In this document: positions 8,100 to 16,586 of the stretch, in pieces | Layout of the letters: every line of letters begins with the position of its first letter | How positions within the stretch are numbered: position 1 is the stretch's first letter | Source of the DNA: CAZTAO01 sp964611645 | GTDB lineage: Bacteria > Armatimonadota > UBA5829 | Length of the DNA stretch: 64,000 nt | Direction of reading: 5' to 3' | Assembly (NCBI GenBank): GCA_964611645.1 | Contig: CAZTAO010000017.1 | Location: forward strand, 22,176 to 86,175 | Program-made: the position numbers and the translations under genes | The notes under the pieces: generated by a model | Database searches by the model: none | Told to the model about the DNA's origin: nothing | The model's input: the letters and a program-made list of their open reading frames with translations, nothing else

Positions 8100-9317
8100 T
8101 TGCGTTGGGTTCTTTCTTTTGTGATTGCTGCTGCGGTGCTCTTGCCGCTTTCTGTTGGAGCTCAGGTTCCGGTTGAGGTTAAGCGGGTTCCCGTGCCTCG
8201 GTGGAATATGGCTCCTATTGCCAAGCCTTACTTCGTGTCCTGGTATGGCGCGCCTTCGCCTGAGACTGCAGGATTTTCCTCGCAGGCCATATTTACAACC
8301 CAGACCGTTGAGACGCTGTCCCAGGGCGCGGACTCCTACTGGATAGGGCGCGGGGTCTGGCCGTCCAATTGGTATTATGGAAGCCAGGGCGAGGAGTGGC
8401 TGGGGTCGGTGCAGGCTTATGTGGATTACTTTGAGAAGTATGCCATTGCCAAAGGCGCGACCTGCATTGTCTTTGATGAGTGGATCGGGACCGACACTGT
8501 GCAGGACATCCAGGCTTTCTTTGATTCCAACGACATGCCGCCACCTGTTCGGGAACACGCAGACAGGTATTGGAAGGGGATCGAGGGCAACAAGCACAAC
8601 ATCCTCCTTGCCAAAGCCTGCCAGATACTCAAGCGCAAGTACCCGGACCTCTTCATAATCGCCTACACCCACATGCAGAGCCAGTCGCTCTATGAGGCGA
8701 TGAAGCGCGGTTGGGTAGACCTGGCGATTATCGAGGCATACGAATTCTGGCCGAATGAGCCGGACTGGACTCCCGAACTTGCCCACTGGCGGATGAGCCT
8801 GGCCGCCAAAGCAGGGCTGCTGGAGAAGACCATACCGGCGCTGGCCGTCGTCGAAGGCGTCGACAAAGCCACAGGCAAGCGCACCACTCTCGAGATGATC
8901 GAAAACGAGATCAAGTTCTACCGGAAGAACTACCCGCAGGCGGCGGGCATCGGTTTCTACTGCTCGGAGAAGAGCGTCCGCACCAATTCCGCAGACCACA
9001 GGCGGCTGATCCGAAGCTGCGACCGGTTGGTGCGGAAGTACTATATCGATCCAGCGCCGAAAGTGACGATCAGGGTTCCCGAGGACGGCGCGATCGTGAA
9101 CACGCCGCTGAAAGTGGTCGCCAAAGCGGACAAGAGAGTTGCGAAGTGGAAGCTGTTTGTTGGAGATAAGACGGTGGCCGAGCAGGCGTCGCCTGAGTTC
9201 ACCGTCTCCGAACTTTCGCCCGGCCCGAATGTGATCACCATTCACGCCATCACCAGGGACTACCTGCGCGGGGCTGCGCAGATTGAAGTTGAAGTCGCTG
9301 AATCGCCGAAGGAGTAA
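8100..9317 (+). CDS. secreted glycosidase-like protein with C-terminal Ig-like domain
   Basis: This 405-residue protein has a signal peptide (about 1-22, ending LSVGAQ), a TIM-barrel-like body and a C-terminal bacterial Ig-like segment (from about residue 318, APKVTIRVPEDGAIVNTPL). The body contains CIVFDEWIG and LAIIEAYEF, whose acidic residues sit at strand ends as in clan-A enzymes; no CAZy family can be named. The start is a TTG at 8100 because AAGGAG lies eight bases upstream. Short gaps of about 45 bases to the carbonic anhydrase and DUF4838 genes suggest one transcript. Confidence 0.65.
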   Translation: MRWVLSFVIAAAVLLPLSVGAQVPVEVKRVPVPRWNMAPIAKPYFVSWYGAPSPETAGFSSQAIFTTQTVETLSQGADSYWIGRGVWPSNWYYGSQGEEWLGSVQAYVDYFEKYAIAKGATCIVFDEWIGTDTVQDIQAFFDSNDMPPPVREHADRYWKGIEGNKHNILLAKACQILKRKYPDLFIIAYTHMQSQSLYEAMKRGWVDLAIIEAYEFWPNEPDWTPELAHWRMSLAAKAGLLEKTIPALAVVEGVDKATGKRTTLEMIENEIKFYRKNYPQAAGIGFYCSEKSVRTNSADHRRLIRSCDRLVRKYYIDPAPKVTIRVPEDGAIVNTPLKVVAKADKRVAKWKLFVGDKTVAEQASPEFTVSELSPGPNVITIHAITRDYLRGAAQIEVEVAESPKE

Positions 9318-9361
9318 CAGATTGAAACAACCGCCCGTCAGCCAGTTTGGAGGCCCAGTGT

Positions 9362-9895
9362 ATGGATAGAGTCCTGACGCCTGTCAAAGCCAAAGATGAC
9401 ATACTCCCGAAGTGGCAGGGAACGCCAATCGGCGATCTGCTGGCCTACCACAACCTGCGCCGCCCTTACCGAACCTATGATCAGCCGGCGCTAATGGTAG
9501 CAATGTGCATGGACCACCGCAAGGCGCTGCAAATCCCCGACAGGTTCGCCTACATCCTGCGAACTGGGGGCGGAAACCCCAACAGGGTCCTCTTTGAGAT
9601 ATCTTTCGGAGTTGCGCTCGGAGGTGTTCGGGCGCTGGCATTGATCGCTCACGACGACTGCGGCATGGTCGGCCTGAGCGCCCGCCGGGATGATTTCGTG
9701 CAGGGACTGATTCTCGAGGGCTGGCCCCGCGAGGAAGCTGAGACGCATTTCGATACCAACGCGCTGCTGTGCGAGGTCCCGGAGTCAATTGAGTTTGTTG
9801 TCGCCGAGGCCGAAAGGCTGCAAGTGAGATACCCCGACCTCACCGTCGCGCCATTGTTCTATTCGACCGAAGAAGGTTTGCTCTACCAGATCTAG
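9362..9895 (+). CDS. beta-carbonic anhydrase-like protein
   Basis: This 177-residue cytosolic protein has the beta-class carbonic anhydrase pattern: CMDHR with C49, D51 and R53, a glycine-rich ILRTGGGNP loop and HDDCG with H97 and C100. C49, H97 and C100 are the expected zinc ligands, and D51-R53 the Asp-Arg dyad. Size fits the small Cab-type proteins. The expected activity is CO2/bicarbonate interconversion. The ATG at 9362 has GGAGG eight bases upstream. Its place between two secreted carbohydrate-type genes has no obvious biochemical reason. The long C-terminal part after the zinc site is less typical. Confidence 0.8.
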   Translation: MDRVLTPVKAKDDILPKWQGTPIGDLLAYHNLRRPYRTYDQPALMVAMCMDHRKALQIPDRFAYILRTGGGNPNRVLFEISFGVALGGVRALALIAHDDCGMVGLSARRDDFVQGLILEGWPREEAETHFDTNALLCEVPESIEFVVAEAERLQVRYPDLTVAPLFYSTEEGLLYQI

Positions 9896-9936
9896 TTTCC
9901 CGTAATGCGCTCTATTGAACACCAAGGAGTCATCTA

Positions 9937-12225
9937 TTGAGACAACTGCTTTTGCGCCTGGCATTCCTGCTGCTTGCGGCGTTAGTGCTGGCATCTTCCG
10001 CGCCGTGCGCTGAATTGGCGAAGGGCGGGAAGACGGCCTACAGAATAATCGTCGCGCCCGACGCAGTACCTGCCGAAGTCACGGCTGCCAAGGAACTGAA
10101 AACTTACCTGAAAAAGGTAACAGGAGCGAGTTTCCAGATTGTGGATACCAGCGTGGCTGACGCGCACAACATATATGTCGGCCAATCGGATAAGGTGAAG
10201 AGCCTGCTTCCGTCTGTCGACTGGGCCGGGCTTGGGACTGACGGGATTGTGATCAAGACTGTGGGGGATGACATTGTTCTGTCAGGCGGCAGGCCTCGCG
10301 GGACTCTCTACGCGGCCTATACGTTTTTGGAGGACGTGGTTGGGTGCCGGTGGTGGACCGCGGATGACTCGTTCATACCCAACAAGCCAACGCTGGAAGT
10401 CGGCGTTTTGGATACTGTATATCGACCGAAGTTCGGATATCGTGAGGTATTTGCACTCGGAACCCAGGGCCACCCGCTGTTTACTCCGAAGCTCAGACTC
10501 AATGGAGGGGATTTCATGCCCTCGCTGGGCGAGGAATGGGGCGGGCAGATCGGGATGGGAGGCGGGCATTCGCTGCTGAGAGTGATACTTCCACCGGACA
10601 AGTACTTCGCGCAGCATCCGGAGTGGTACGCTTTCAGGAAGTCCGAGAACAAGCGACAGGCCACCCAGATATGTATGACCGATGAGGCAATGAAAGCCGA
10701 GGCGCTGAAGAGTGTGCTGGAGGGGCTGAAGCAGAGCTACCCGGGCTGGAAGTATGGGCCGAAGGTGGTGCAGGTCAGCGAGGAAGACAACGACGCCGTG
10801 TGCGAGTGCGACAAGTGCGCAGCGCTGCGAGAGCGTGAAGGCGGGGAGTCCGGGCCGCTGATGGAACTGGTGAACTATATCGCCGACGGTGTGGCGAAGG
10901 AATACCCGGATGTGCTGGTGTCTACGCTGGCGTTCTGGCGGACCCAGGCTCCTCCCAAGACCATCAGGCCGAGGGACAATGTGATGGTGATATTCGCACC
11001 GCTGGACCGCAACCACGCGAAGTCGCTGGATCAGTCGCCCGACATGAACAAGTTCCTCACCGACTGGTGTAAGATGACCAAGCACGTGTGGGTATGGGAT
11101 TATACCGCCCACTTCGGCAACTTCATCACCCCCCACCCTAACCACTACGTAATGGGGCCGAGTCTGATGTTCTATGAAAAGCTTGGCGTGACCGGGGTGT
11201 TCATCCAGAGCGACTTCTGCGCGGTCGGCGACTTCTCAGACCTGCGGAACTGGGTGAACGCGCACATGGCCTGGAACCCGGATTTGGATGACCGGGCTTT
11301 GATATCGGAGTTCGTGAATGGCTACTACGGCAAGGCCGCGCCGGAGATGCAACAGTACATCGACCTCCTGTGGAAGGCAATCAACCGCAGGCCGGACACC
11401 TGGCTGGGCGTCTACGGCGAGGCCACCGAATACTGGCTGAAGCTGGATGATATGAATGCGGCAACCAGGCTGTTCGATAAGGCCGGGAAGGCTGTTGCTG
11501 GAGACCCGGTTCTGGAGTCGAGGGTGCGCAATGCCAGGATGGGAATTGATATGGTCTGGCTGCAGAACTACAGAATCTACATGCAGCAGGCTCAGCAGAG
11601 GCGAGTTGCGTTTCTCGGGCCTAAGGACCCGACCAAGGCCGTGGAGGATTTCATCCAGGCGTGCCGCGACTTCAAGCTCAGCGCATACAGGGAGTGGGCC
11701 GATCTGGGCGAGCTTGCGGGAAAACTGCGACCACTATTCCCGCGAGCGGGAAAGGCTCCCGTTGAGGTTCGCGGTCTCAGACCTTCTGATTGGGTGGATG
11801 TCCAGGACAATATGATGACGCCCTCGCCCGGCTCGGGCAGTGTTACTGTGGTCGATGATCCGAAGGCTTCCGATGGGAAAGCCGTGAAGCTGTCTGCCGC
11901 TTCACGAGACGAGGAAGCGCGCTTCGACCTGCCTGCGGGGATGGATGGCCGATGGCATGTCTACGTGTCGGCCCGCTGCGAAATGAAGGCCGGTCAGGAC
12001 GGGACATCAGTGATGGGAGTTTACGCCAAGCCCGCGGCCGTGGAGATCGCGCGGGTGTACGTTGACTGGACCAAGCTGGATTCCAACAAATACAGCACAA
12101 TCGACCTCGGAGTGAGGGACCTGCAGCCAGGCGCGCAGATATGGGTGCAGCCTCGCGGAGCAGGGTCCTACGGCGAAGTGGGGCCGGTGTTTATTGATCG
12201 GATGTTCCTGGTGAGGGAGAAGTAG
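9937..12225 (+). CDS. secreted DUF4838-type glycosidase-like protein
   Basis: This 762-residue protein has a signal peptide (about 1-25), an N-terminal domain of the alpha-glucuronidase/GH20-N type (RIIVAPDAVPAEVTAAKEL; then VLSGGRPRGTLYAAYTFLE) and a DUF4838-like barrel (about 200-470). The barrel includes the cysteine pattern CECDKCAALRERE at about 288-300. A beta domain follows from about residue 620. DUF4838 proteins are common in polysaccharide-degrading bacteria but their substrate is unsettled. The start is a TTG at 9937 preceded by AAGGAG. It is the last gene of the set starting at 8100 and converges with the pseudopilin gene. Confidence 0.75.
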   Translation: MRQLLLRLAFLLLAALVLASSAPCAELAKGGKTAYRIIVAPDAVPAEVTAAKELKTYLKKVTGASFQIVDTSVADAHNIYVGQSDKVKSLLPSVDWAGLGTDGIVIKTVGDDIVLSGGRPRGTLYAAYTFLEDVVGCRWWTADDSFIPNKPTLEVGVLDTVYRPKFGYREVFALGTQGHPLFTPKLRLNGGDFMPSLGEEWGGQIGMGGGHSLLRVILPPDKYFAQHPEWYAFRKSENKRQATQICMTDEAMKAEALKSVLEGLKQSYPGWKYGPKVVQVSEEDNDAVCECDKCAALREREGGESGPLMELVNYIADGVAKEYPDVLVSTLAFWRTQAPPKTIRPRDNVMVIFAPLDRNHAKSLDQSPDMNKFLTDWCKMTKHVWVWDYTAHFGNFITPHPNHYVMGPSLMFYEKLGVTGVFIQSDFCAVGDFSDLRNWVNAHMAWNPDLDDRALISEFVNGYYGKAAPEMQQYIDLLWKAINRRPDTWLGVYGEATEYWLKLDDMNAATRLFDKAGKAVAGDPVLESRVRNARMGIDMVWLQNYRIYMQQAQQRRVAFLGPKDPTKAVEDFIQACRDFKLSAYREWADLGELAGKLRPLFPRAGKAPVEVRGLRPSDWVDVQDNMMTPSPGSGSVTVVDDPKASDGKAVKLSAASRDEEARFDLPAGMDGRWHVYVSARCEMKAGQDGTSVMGVYAKPAAVEIARVYVDWTKLDSNKYSTIDLGVRDLQPGAQIWVQPRGAGSYGEVGPVFIDRMFLVREK

Positions 12226-12262
12226 GCGCAGTAACTGTTTCGGCTACTGCATCCGTACGCTA

Positions 12263-12295
12263 CGCTGCGGGGATCGTTATCCAATCCCCGCAGCG
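12263..12295. terminator. stem-loop between convergent genes
   Basis: CGCTGCGGGGAT (12263-12274) pairs perfectly with ATCCCCGCAGCG (12284-12295) around a 9-base loop. It sits between the stops of two converging genes and could terminate both. There is no T-tract, so intrinsic termination is uncertain. Confidence 0.45.
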
Positions 12296-12342
12296 AGTAC
12301 ACTCTGTGTTACTAAGCTCAAGCCGCGCCTGAGCGTTTCGGG

Positions 12343-13011
12343 CTAGTCGTCAGCTCTTGTGAACATCGAAGCCGTGAAGGAATTCCACCGACCCCACTTC
12401 ACGTGTCCGTCAGCCCACGCAACGTTGATGCCGTCGCTGTGGATGTTGCAGCCGGGGCCCATACCGGTCCAGCATGCCCAACCGCAGAAACCGTAGGCGA
12501 CTGAGTTCCAGCCGGTGCCGGTGTAGTCGTACTCAGCGATCATCACTGTGCCGGCGGGGACCTTCATCTCGGCCATCGGGCGACCGCCAGTTCCCTGGCA
12601 ACCGCAAGCGATGACTTCCATGTTCGGGCTCATATTCCACTGCATAGAGCGGAAGCGAGCGGGCTGGGTGGTGAAGATGCCCGGCTTAACTGCGTTGCTG
12701 GGGCAATCCCAGACCTTCATGGATTTGATGTAGGGATCAAGGAAGTCGGCGAGGAATGTCGCGGTTGTTGCCGGCTGCGTAGCAGTGGCTTTGAGCGGAA
12801 TGGTGTCGTCGTAGATCTGGGGGTAGGTCTCATCATAGTCCTGGCAGTACTGCATAACGCCAAGGCCTATCTGCTTCATACCATTTATACAAGTGGCCTG
12901 TCGGGCCTTCTCGCGTGCTTTCGCGAAGACCGGGAACAGGATTGCGGCGAGGATAGCAATGATTGCTATCACGACCAGCAGTTCGATTAGGGTGAAACCT
13001 TTTCTGCGCAT
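12343..13011 (-). CDS. type II/IV pseudopilin-like protein with H-x9-DG motif
   Basis: This 222-residue protein starts with a class III prepilin signal, MRRKGFTLIELLVV, cleaved after Gly, and the following hydrophobic helix continues as LFPVFAKAREKARQ. The C-terminus has His-x9-Asp-Gly (HSDGINVAWADG). This arrangement is abundant in Armatimonadota, Planctomycetes and Lentisphaerae, where large paralogous sets of unknown function occur. The ATG at 13011 has GGAGG five bases upstream; the upstream open frame is spurious. Four cysteines in the C-terminal half could form disulfides. Role inferred: surface pseudopilin. No secretion-machinery genes lie nearby. Confidence 0.9.
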   Translation of the reverse strand: MRRKGFTLIELLVVIAIIAILAAILFPVFAKAREKARQATCINGMKQIGLGVMQYCQDYDETYPQIYDDTIPLKATATQPATTATFLADFLDPYIKSMKVWDCPSNAVKPGIFTTQPARFRSMQWNMSPNMEVIACGCQGTGGRPMAEMKVPAGTVMIAEYDYTGTGWNSVAYGFCGWACWTGMGPGCNIHSDGINVAWADGHVKWGRWNSFTASMFTRADD

Positions 13012-13166
13012 AGTATCCTCCAAATTGTTATGTGGTGTTTCGACCGCCGTGCTGGATAGACATTGAGCGCCACGGCATAAGAACGCTCGACATAGACACG
13101 CAGTTACTACAACCCGCATACGCAACTCCCCTCCAATCGCCTGAATGTCTGGCCCGCCTCAGCCTG

Positions 13167-14153
13167 CTACGAGGACCCTTTACGGACGAATTTCGCAGTA
13201 AGCTCAATCTGTCGAGGCATAGACTCAGGATTCTCAAGTCTGTTCAACAGGCACTCACATGCCAATCTGACCATTTCGTCAACGGGCTGGACTACAGTGC
13301 TAAGGCTCGGGAATGAATACTCACCGTCCTCAATCCCGTCGCAACCAATAATGGCAATGTCTTCCGGCACTCTCTTCCCCATGCCGTGGACTGCGGCAAT
13401 AGCCACCAGAGCGGTGTTGTCATTGCTGCAGAATATCGCGTCAATCTCAGGATGCCCGGCAATATACTCCTGCACTGTACTGAACGCCAGGGCCTTGTCG
13501 TACCGCGCGGGCGAGATCCTGTGCCGTTCCAACCCTGCCTCAGCAATGATCTCATGGTATATGCTCGCCCTCAAGTCTCGTTCGAGGCCAAGTATCGAGT
13601 ATGCAAGATAGCCAATGTGCTTGCGCCCCGAACTAATGAGTGAGCGAATAGCGTCTCTGACCGCGGGTGCCAGAGCGATGTACACGCAATCGCATCCAGG
13701 GATCGGGACCAGACCAAGCCCGACCAATGGCACACGGTACTTGTGAAGCAAATCGGCGAACCGCCCCGAGGACCACGTTGCGCCCCAAGCAATTACCCCG
13801 TCCACCGGACAAGTCGATGCTTCGGCGACCTTGTCGGTTGGCTCGGGATATGGATCGGCAGCAAGTATGAGATCGTAACCACTGGTTCGCAGTTGGTTGA
13901 CCACGCTTTCGGCAATCCAAGTGAAGAACCGACTGTGCATATCCGGTATGGCCAGCGCAATCACGTGTGTTCGGCCCGTGGCGAGCGCCCTGGCTGAGCG
14001 ATTGGGGGTGTATCCGAGTTCCCTGGCCGCCGTCAGAACTCGGTCCCGCGTAGCCTCTGAGATTAGATCGGATCCGCCGCGATTGAGCACACGGGATACC
14101 GTTGACTCGGAAACCCGCAACTGCCGGGCTATATCTTTCATGGTTACTGCCAC
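13167..14153 (-). CDS. LacI-family transcriptional regulator
   Basis: This 328-residue protein has the LacI helix-turn-helix and hinge (TMKDIARQLRVSESTVSRVLN, then GYTPNRSARALATGRT). A periplasmic-binding-protein-like effector domain follows to the end (IDAIFCSNDNTALVAI, AIIGCDGIEDGEYSFPSLSTV). The GTG at 14153 is chosen because GGAGAG lies seven bases upstream and gives the usual short N-terminus. The ligand is probably a sugar, given the family and the glycosidase-like genes around. The promoter carries a palindrome suited to autorepression. The pseudopilin lies 155 bases downstream on the same strand. Confidence 0.93.
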   Translation of the reverse strand: MAVTMKDIARQLRVSESTVSRVLNRGGSDLISEATRDRVLTAARELGYTPNRSARALATGRTHVIALAIPDMHSRFFTWIAESVVNQLRTSGYDLILAADPYPEPTDKVAEASTCPVDGVIAWGATWSSGRFADLLHKYRVPLVGLGLVPIPGCDCVYIALAPAVRDAIRSLISSGRKHIGYLAYSILGLERDLRASIYHEIIAEAGLERHRISPARYDKALAFSTVQEYIAGHPEIDAIFCSNDNTALVAIAAVHGMGKRVPEDIAIIGCDGIEDGEYSFPSLSTVVQPVDEMVRLACECLLNRLENPESMPRQIELTAKFVRKGSS

Positions 14154-14228
14154 GGACCAACTCTCCACAACGGCGAAATGCACGCGCCCCACGCCAAGCG
14201 CATCACAGCATGCGCTTGCACGAGCCTA

Positions 14229-14257
14229 ACTATATCACCTCCCCAAGGTGATGTCAA
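14229..14257 (-). promoter_or_regulatory. promoter of the LacI-family gene with palindromic operator in the spacer
   Basis: On the minus strand, a consensus TTGACA (14252-14257) and TATAGT (14229-14234) are separated by 17 bases. The spacer region is a palindrome, ATCACCT-N5-AGGTGAT (14234-14252). This is a natural site for a dimeric LacI-type repressor, probably the gene product itself. The start codon is about 70 bases downstream. Confidence 0.75.
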
Positions 14258-14335
14258 TGCCTTTCCGAGACTTTTTTTGTGACACATTCCGCGCATGTTT
14301 CGTCCGCCCGGATTGCCGAAGACCACCCACGCCGC

Positions 14336-14364
14336 TTGCATTCCGATTTGGGCGGTGATACACT
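14336..14364 (+). promoter_or_regulatory. promoter of the B12 riboswitch operon
   Basis: TTGCAT (14336-14341) and TACACT (14359-14364) are separated by 17 bases. The predicted RNA start falls just before the riboswitch. Confidence 0.5.
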
Positions 14365-14556
14365 GGTGTCGGTTACATTGACAAGCGCATATCGGCGTGC
14401 CGTGTGAGTTGATGGGGGAATTCCGGTTAGACTCCGGAGCTGTGCCGCAGCGGAGATGCCCTGGCAGAGGGGACAAGTCCGAGCGCCCGACCACGGTGTG
14501 TGATTGCCCTTTGGGGCAAAGGCCTTCGAGCATGGGGCCGGCGACGCACATTCCCA
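14365..14556 (+). ncRNA. cobalamin riboswitch
   Basis: The conserved core GGGAATTCCGG (14415-14425), followed by ACTCCGGAGCTG and CCGCAGCGG, matches the GGGAA..CCGG..A..CCGGAGC.G..CCGC pattern of cobalamin riboswitches. A strong intrinsic terminator starts 17 bases after the predicted end, and a B12-type ABC importer follows. This gives a transcription-attenuation model: cobalamin-bound RNA terminates and uptake genes are off. Exact ends and subclass (AdoCbl or variant) are not certain; the canonical B12-box end is not perfectly matched. Confidence 0.85.
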
Positions 14557-14572
14557 GTCTTTGGAATAAGCA

Positions 14573-14604
14573 GACCGTCCCGGCTCGCCGGGGCGGTCTT
14601 TTTT
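14573..14604 (+). terminator. intrinsic terminator of the cobalamin riboswitch
   Basis: An 11-base-pair GC stem (GACCGTCCCGG, 14573-14583, with CCGGGGCGGTC, 14588-14598, one G-T pair) has a CTCG loop and six Ts after it. It is the expression platform of the riboswitch. Confidence 0.9.
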
Positions 14605-14706
14605 GGCGCTTGTACACTCTTGGCTGCGGGAACTTACGAGCGTCTGGACTTGATAGACAGGTGCGGACTGACGGTTCACGCAGCATAGCGGTATGGAGAT
14701 AGACGT

Positions 14707-15627
14707 ATGAGGAATCTGGGAATCGTTCTGGTGGCGCTTCTGCTTGTGGTAGTGGGAGTTGTGTACTTTGGGGGACAGGTTACCCGGCAGAGTGAACCGA
14801 TCAGCACCGATCAGACCGCATCGACTCCGGCCGGTATCCCCATGCGGATTGTGTCTACTGCCCCCAGCATCACCGAGACCTTGTTTGCGCTTGGTCTGGG
14901 GGATCGAGTGGTGGGCGTCACCAGATTCTGCACCTATCCGCCGGAAGCCAGAAAGATCACCAAGATAGGCGGATATATCGACCCGAACTTCGAGGAGATA
15001 GTGAGACTGAGGCCCGATCTGGTGATCGCCTCTGCCGAGCGCAAGGACGTCATCAAGCGCCTGGAAGACATGAAGATCAAGGTGCTGCCAGTGAGCCAGA
15101 GGAATATCCGGGACATACTCGATACAATCTCCAAGATCGGCTCGATCTGCGGTGTACCCGAGAAGACCCAGTTTCTGCTCTCCAATATCACCGGACGGAT
15201 GACTGCAGTCAAAGAGAGAGTCAAGGACCTGGACAGGCCCAGGGTGCTGATGTCTGTTGGTATGGGTGGGCAGCCATTTGACAAGGTGTTTGTGGCCGGG
15301 GAGCACAGCCTGTACAGCGATATCGTGGAGATGGCGGGCGGGGTGAATGTATACAAGGGCGGGATTGGGGACATGCCGGCTCTGAGCACCGAGGGGGTCA
15401 TCAGCCTGAACCCGGATGTGATTATAGATATGGTGCCCAGCACGGGATCAATGGCGGCGTCGGCGGAGAGTGTCTTGAAGCAGTGGCGGAGGCTGAAGCT
15501 GGTGGACGCGGTAAAGAACAACCGGGTGCACGTGCTGACCTCGGACTACGTGGTCATACCCGGCCCGAGGTTCATTGATGCGCTCGAGGATGTGGCGAAG
15601 ATTCTGCATCCTCGGGAGGTCCGGTAG
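14707..15627 (+). CDS. btuF: ABC transporter substrate-binding protein, BtuF-like
   Basis: This 306-residue protein has an N-terminal hydrophobic export or anchor segment (about 4-24). The cobalamin/siderophore-type binding fold follows (RIVSTAPSITETLFALGLG, VVGVTRFCTYPPEA, IVRLRPDLVIA). It would capture cobalamin or a corrinoid outside the membrane and deliver it to the BtuC/BtuD-like pair downstream. The substrate is inferred from the cobalamin riboswitch in the leader, since the fold alone cannot separate corrinoids from iron chelates. There is no lipobox cysteine, so it is either anchored by an uncleaved helix or periplasmic. Confidence 0.88.
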   Translation: MRNLGIVLVALLLVVVGVVYFGGQVTRQSEPISTDQTASTPAGIPMRIVSTAPSITETLFALGLGDRVVGVTRFCTYPPEARKITKIGGYIDPNFEEIVRLRPDLVIASAERKDVIKRLEDMKIKVLPVSQRNIRDILDTISKIGSICGVPEKTQFLLSNITGRMTAVKERVKDLDRPRVLMSVGMGGQPFDKVFVAGEHSLYSDIVEMAGGVNVYKGGIGDMPALSTEGVISLNPDVIIDMVPSTGSMAASAESVLKQWRRLKLVDAVKNNRVHVLTSDYVVIPGPRFIDALEDVAKILHPREVR

Positions 15628-15671
15628 GGTGTCCTGGTGGACAGAGAGTTCAGACTTGTAGGGTGGAAGGT

Positions 15672-15709
15672 CCCTCACCCCCGCCCTCTCCCGCTGCGGC
15701 AGGAGAGGG
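15672..15709. repeat. palindromic repeat family 1, copy a
   Basis: CCCTCACCC...CCCTCTCCC with a GGAGAGGG right arm, preceded by the type II flank (CAGACTTG..GG.GGAAGG). Lies between btuF and btuD. Confidence 0.8.
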
Positions 15710-15768
15710 TAAGAAAAGACGGTCAGGAATGCGTAATTTGAAAACTGATTCTTCAGCGATAGAGAGCG

Positions 15769-15800
15769 CCCTCACCCCAGCCCTCTCCCCCGGGAGAGGG
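15769..15800. repeat. palindromic repeat family 1, copy b
   Basis: CCCTCACCCC and CCCTCTCC with right arm GGGAGAGGG, preceded by the type I flank AGAGCG. It lies immediately before the probable btuD start; its GAGAGGGGG end may serve as the ribosome site. Confidence 0.8.
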
Positions 15801-15812
15801 GGCCACGCCGTC

Positions 15813-16586
15813 GTGTTTGTAGACCTGCGGGTGGGGTACGGGGAAAAGATGGTGCTTTCGGGCGTGTCTTTCTGTGTGGATGAGGGCGAGTTCCTGACTG
15901 TGATCGGGCCGAACGGCGTTGGAAAGACCACCCTCATCAAGTGCCTCTGCGGGATCATCACCGACTGGAAGGGCGACATCGGGGTGTTCGGCTCTCCTCT
16001 TCGCCGGTACTCCTACAAGAACCTGGCCAAGCTCATAAGCTATGTGCCGCAATCCGGGACGCACAGCTTTCCGTTCACCGTGTGGGAGTTTACGCTCATG
16101 GGCAGATACCCTCACCAGACACCGTTCTCCACAATCGGGCCGCAGGACAAGGCCATTGTGGAGGATGCGTTGCGGGTGACCGACTCACTGGAACTGGCTG
16201 ACCGGTCCATGGCGAGTCTGAGCGGCGGTGAAAGGCAGAAGGTGTATATCGCCGCGGCTCTGGCCCAGGGATCGCCGATACTTGTATTGGATGAGCCGAC
16301 AACATTCCTGGACTACAAGCATCAGGAGGAGGTCGCCGAACTGCTGCATACCCTTAACAAAACACAGGGCAGGACCGTGATCGCCGTAACCCACGACCTG
16401 GGGCTGGCAATCAGACTTAGCGATCGGATTGTGGCGCTGAAAGATGGAGGGGTGGCGTTCAACGGGTCGCCACAGGAGCTTACCAAAAGCCCCACCCTGG
16501 GCGACATCTTCGATACCCAGTTCCAGTTCCTGAGATACGGCGACGGCGGAGTGCCTATCTTCATACCCAACGAGCACGCCGAATGA
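15813..16586 (+). CDS. btuD: ABC transporter ATPase, BtuD/FecE-like
   Basis: About 257 residues. Motifs are Walker A GPNGVGKTT, Q-loop VPQSGTHSF, signature LSGGERQ, Walker B ILVLDEP and H-loop VTHD, all intact. It powers cobalamin-type import with the neighbouring binding protein and permease. The start is uncertain: the frame is open to 15663 through two palindromic repeats, and an ATG exists at 15729. The GTG at 15813 gives the usual family N-terminus (FVDLRVGYGEK) and has a G-rich stretch about 10 bases upstream. The 4-base overlap with the permease (ATGA) indicates coupled translation. Confidence 0.9.
   Translation: MFVDLRVGYGEKMVLSGVSFCVDEGEFLTVIGPNGVGKTTLIKCLCGIITDWKGDIGVFGSPLRRYSYKNLAKLISYVPQSGTHSFPFTVWEFTLMGRYPHQTPFSTIGPQDKAIVEDALRVTDSLELADRSMASLSGGERQKVYIAAALAQGSPILVLDEPTTFLDYKHQEEVAELLHTLNKTQGRTVIAVTHDLGLAIRLSDRIVALKDGGVAFNGSPQELTKSPTLGDIFDTQFQFLRYGDGGVPIFIPNEHAE

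Noticed and set aside
8058..9245. Long minus-strand open frame opposite the secreted glycosidase-like gene
   Set aside because: The plus strand has a signal peptide, a good ribosome site and coherent domains; the minus frame has none.
10282..11145. Minus-strand open frame inside the DUF4838-type gene
   Set aside because: Shadow frame without start signal or domains.
14254..15306. Long minus-strand open frame across the riboswitch and btuF
   Set aside because: It runs through the riboswitch, the terminator and btuF; codon structure on the plus strand is clear.
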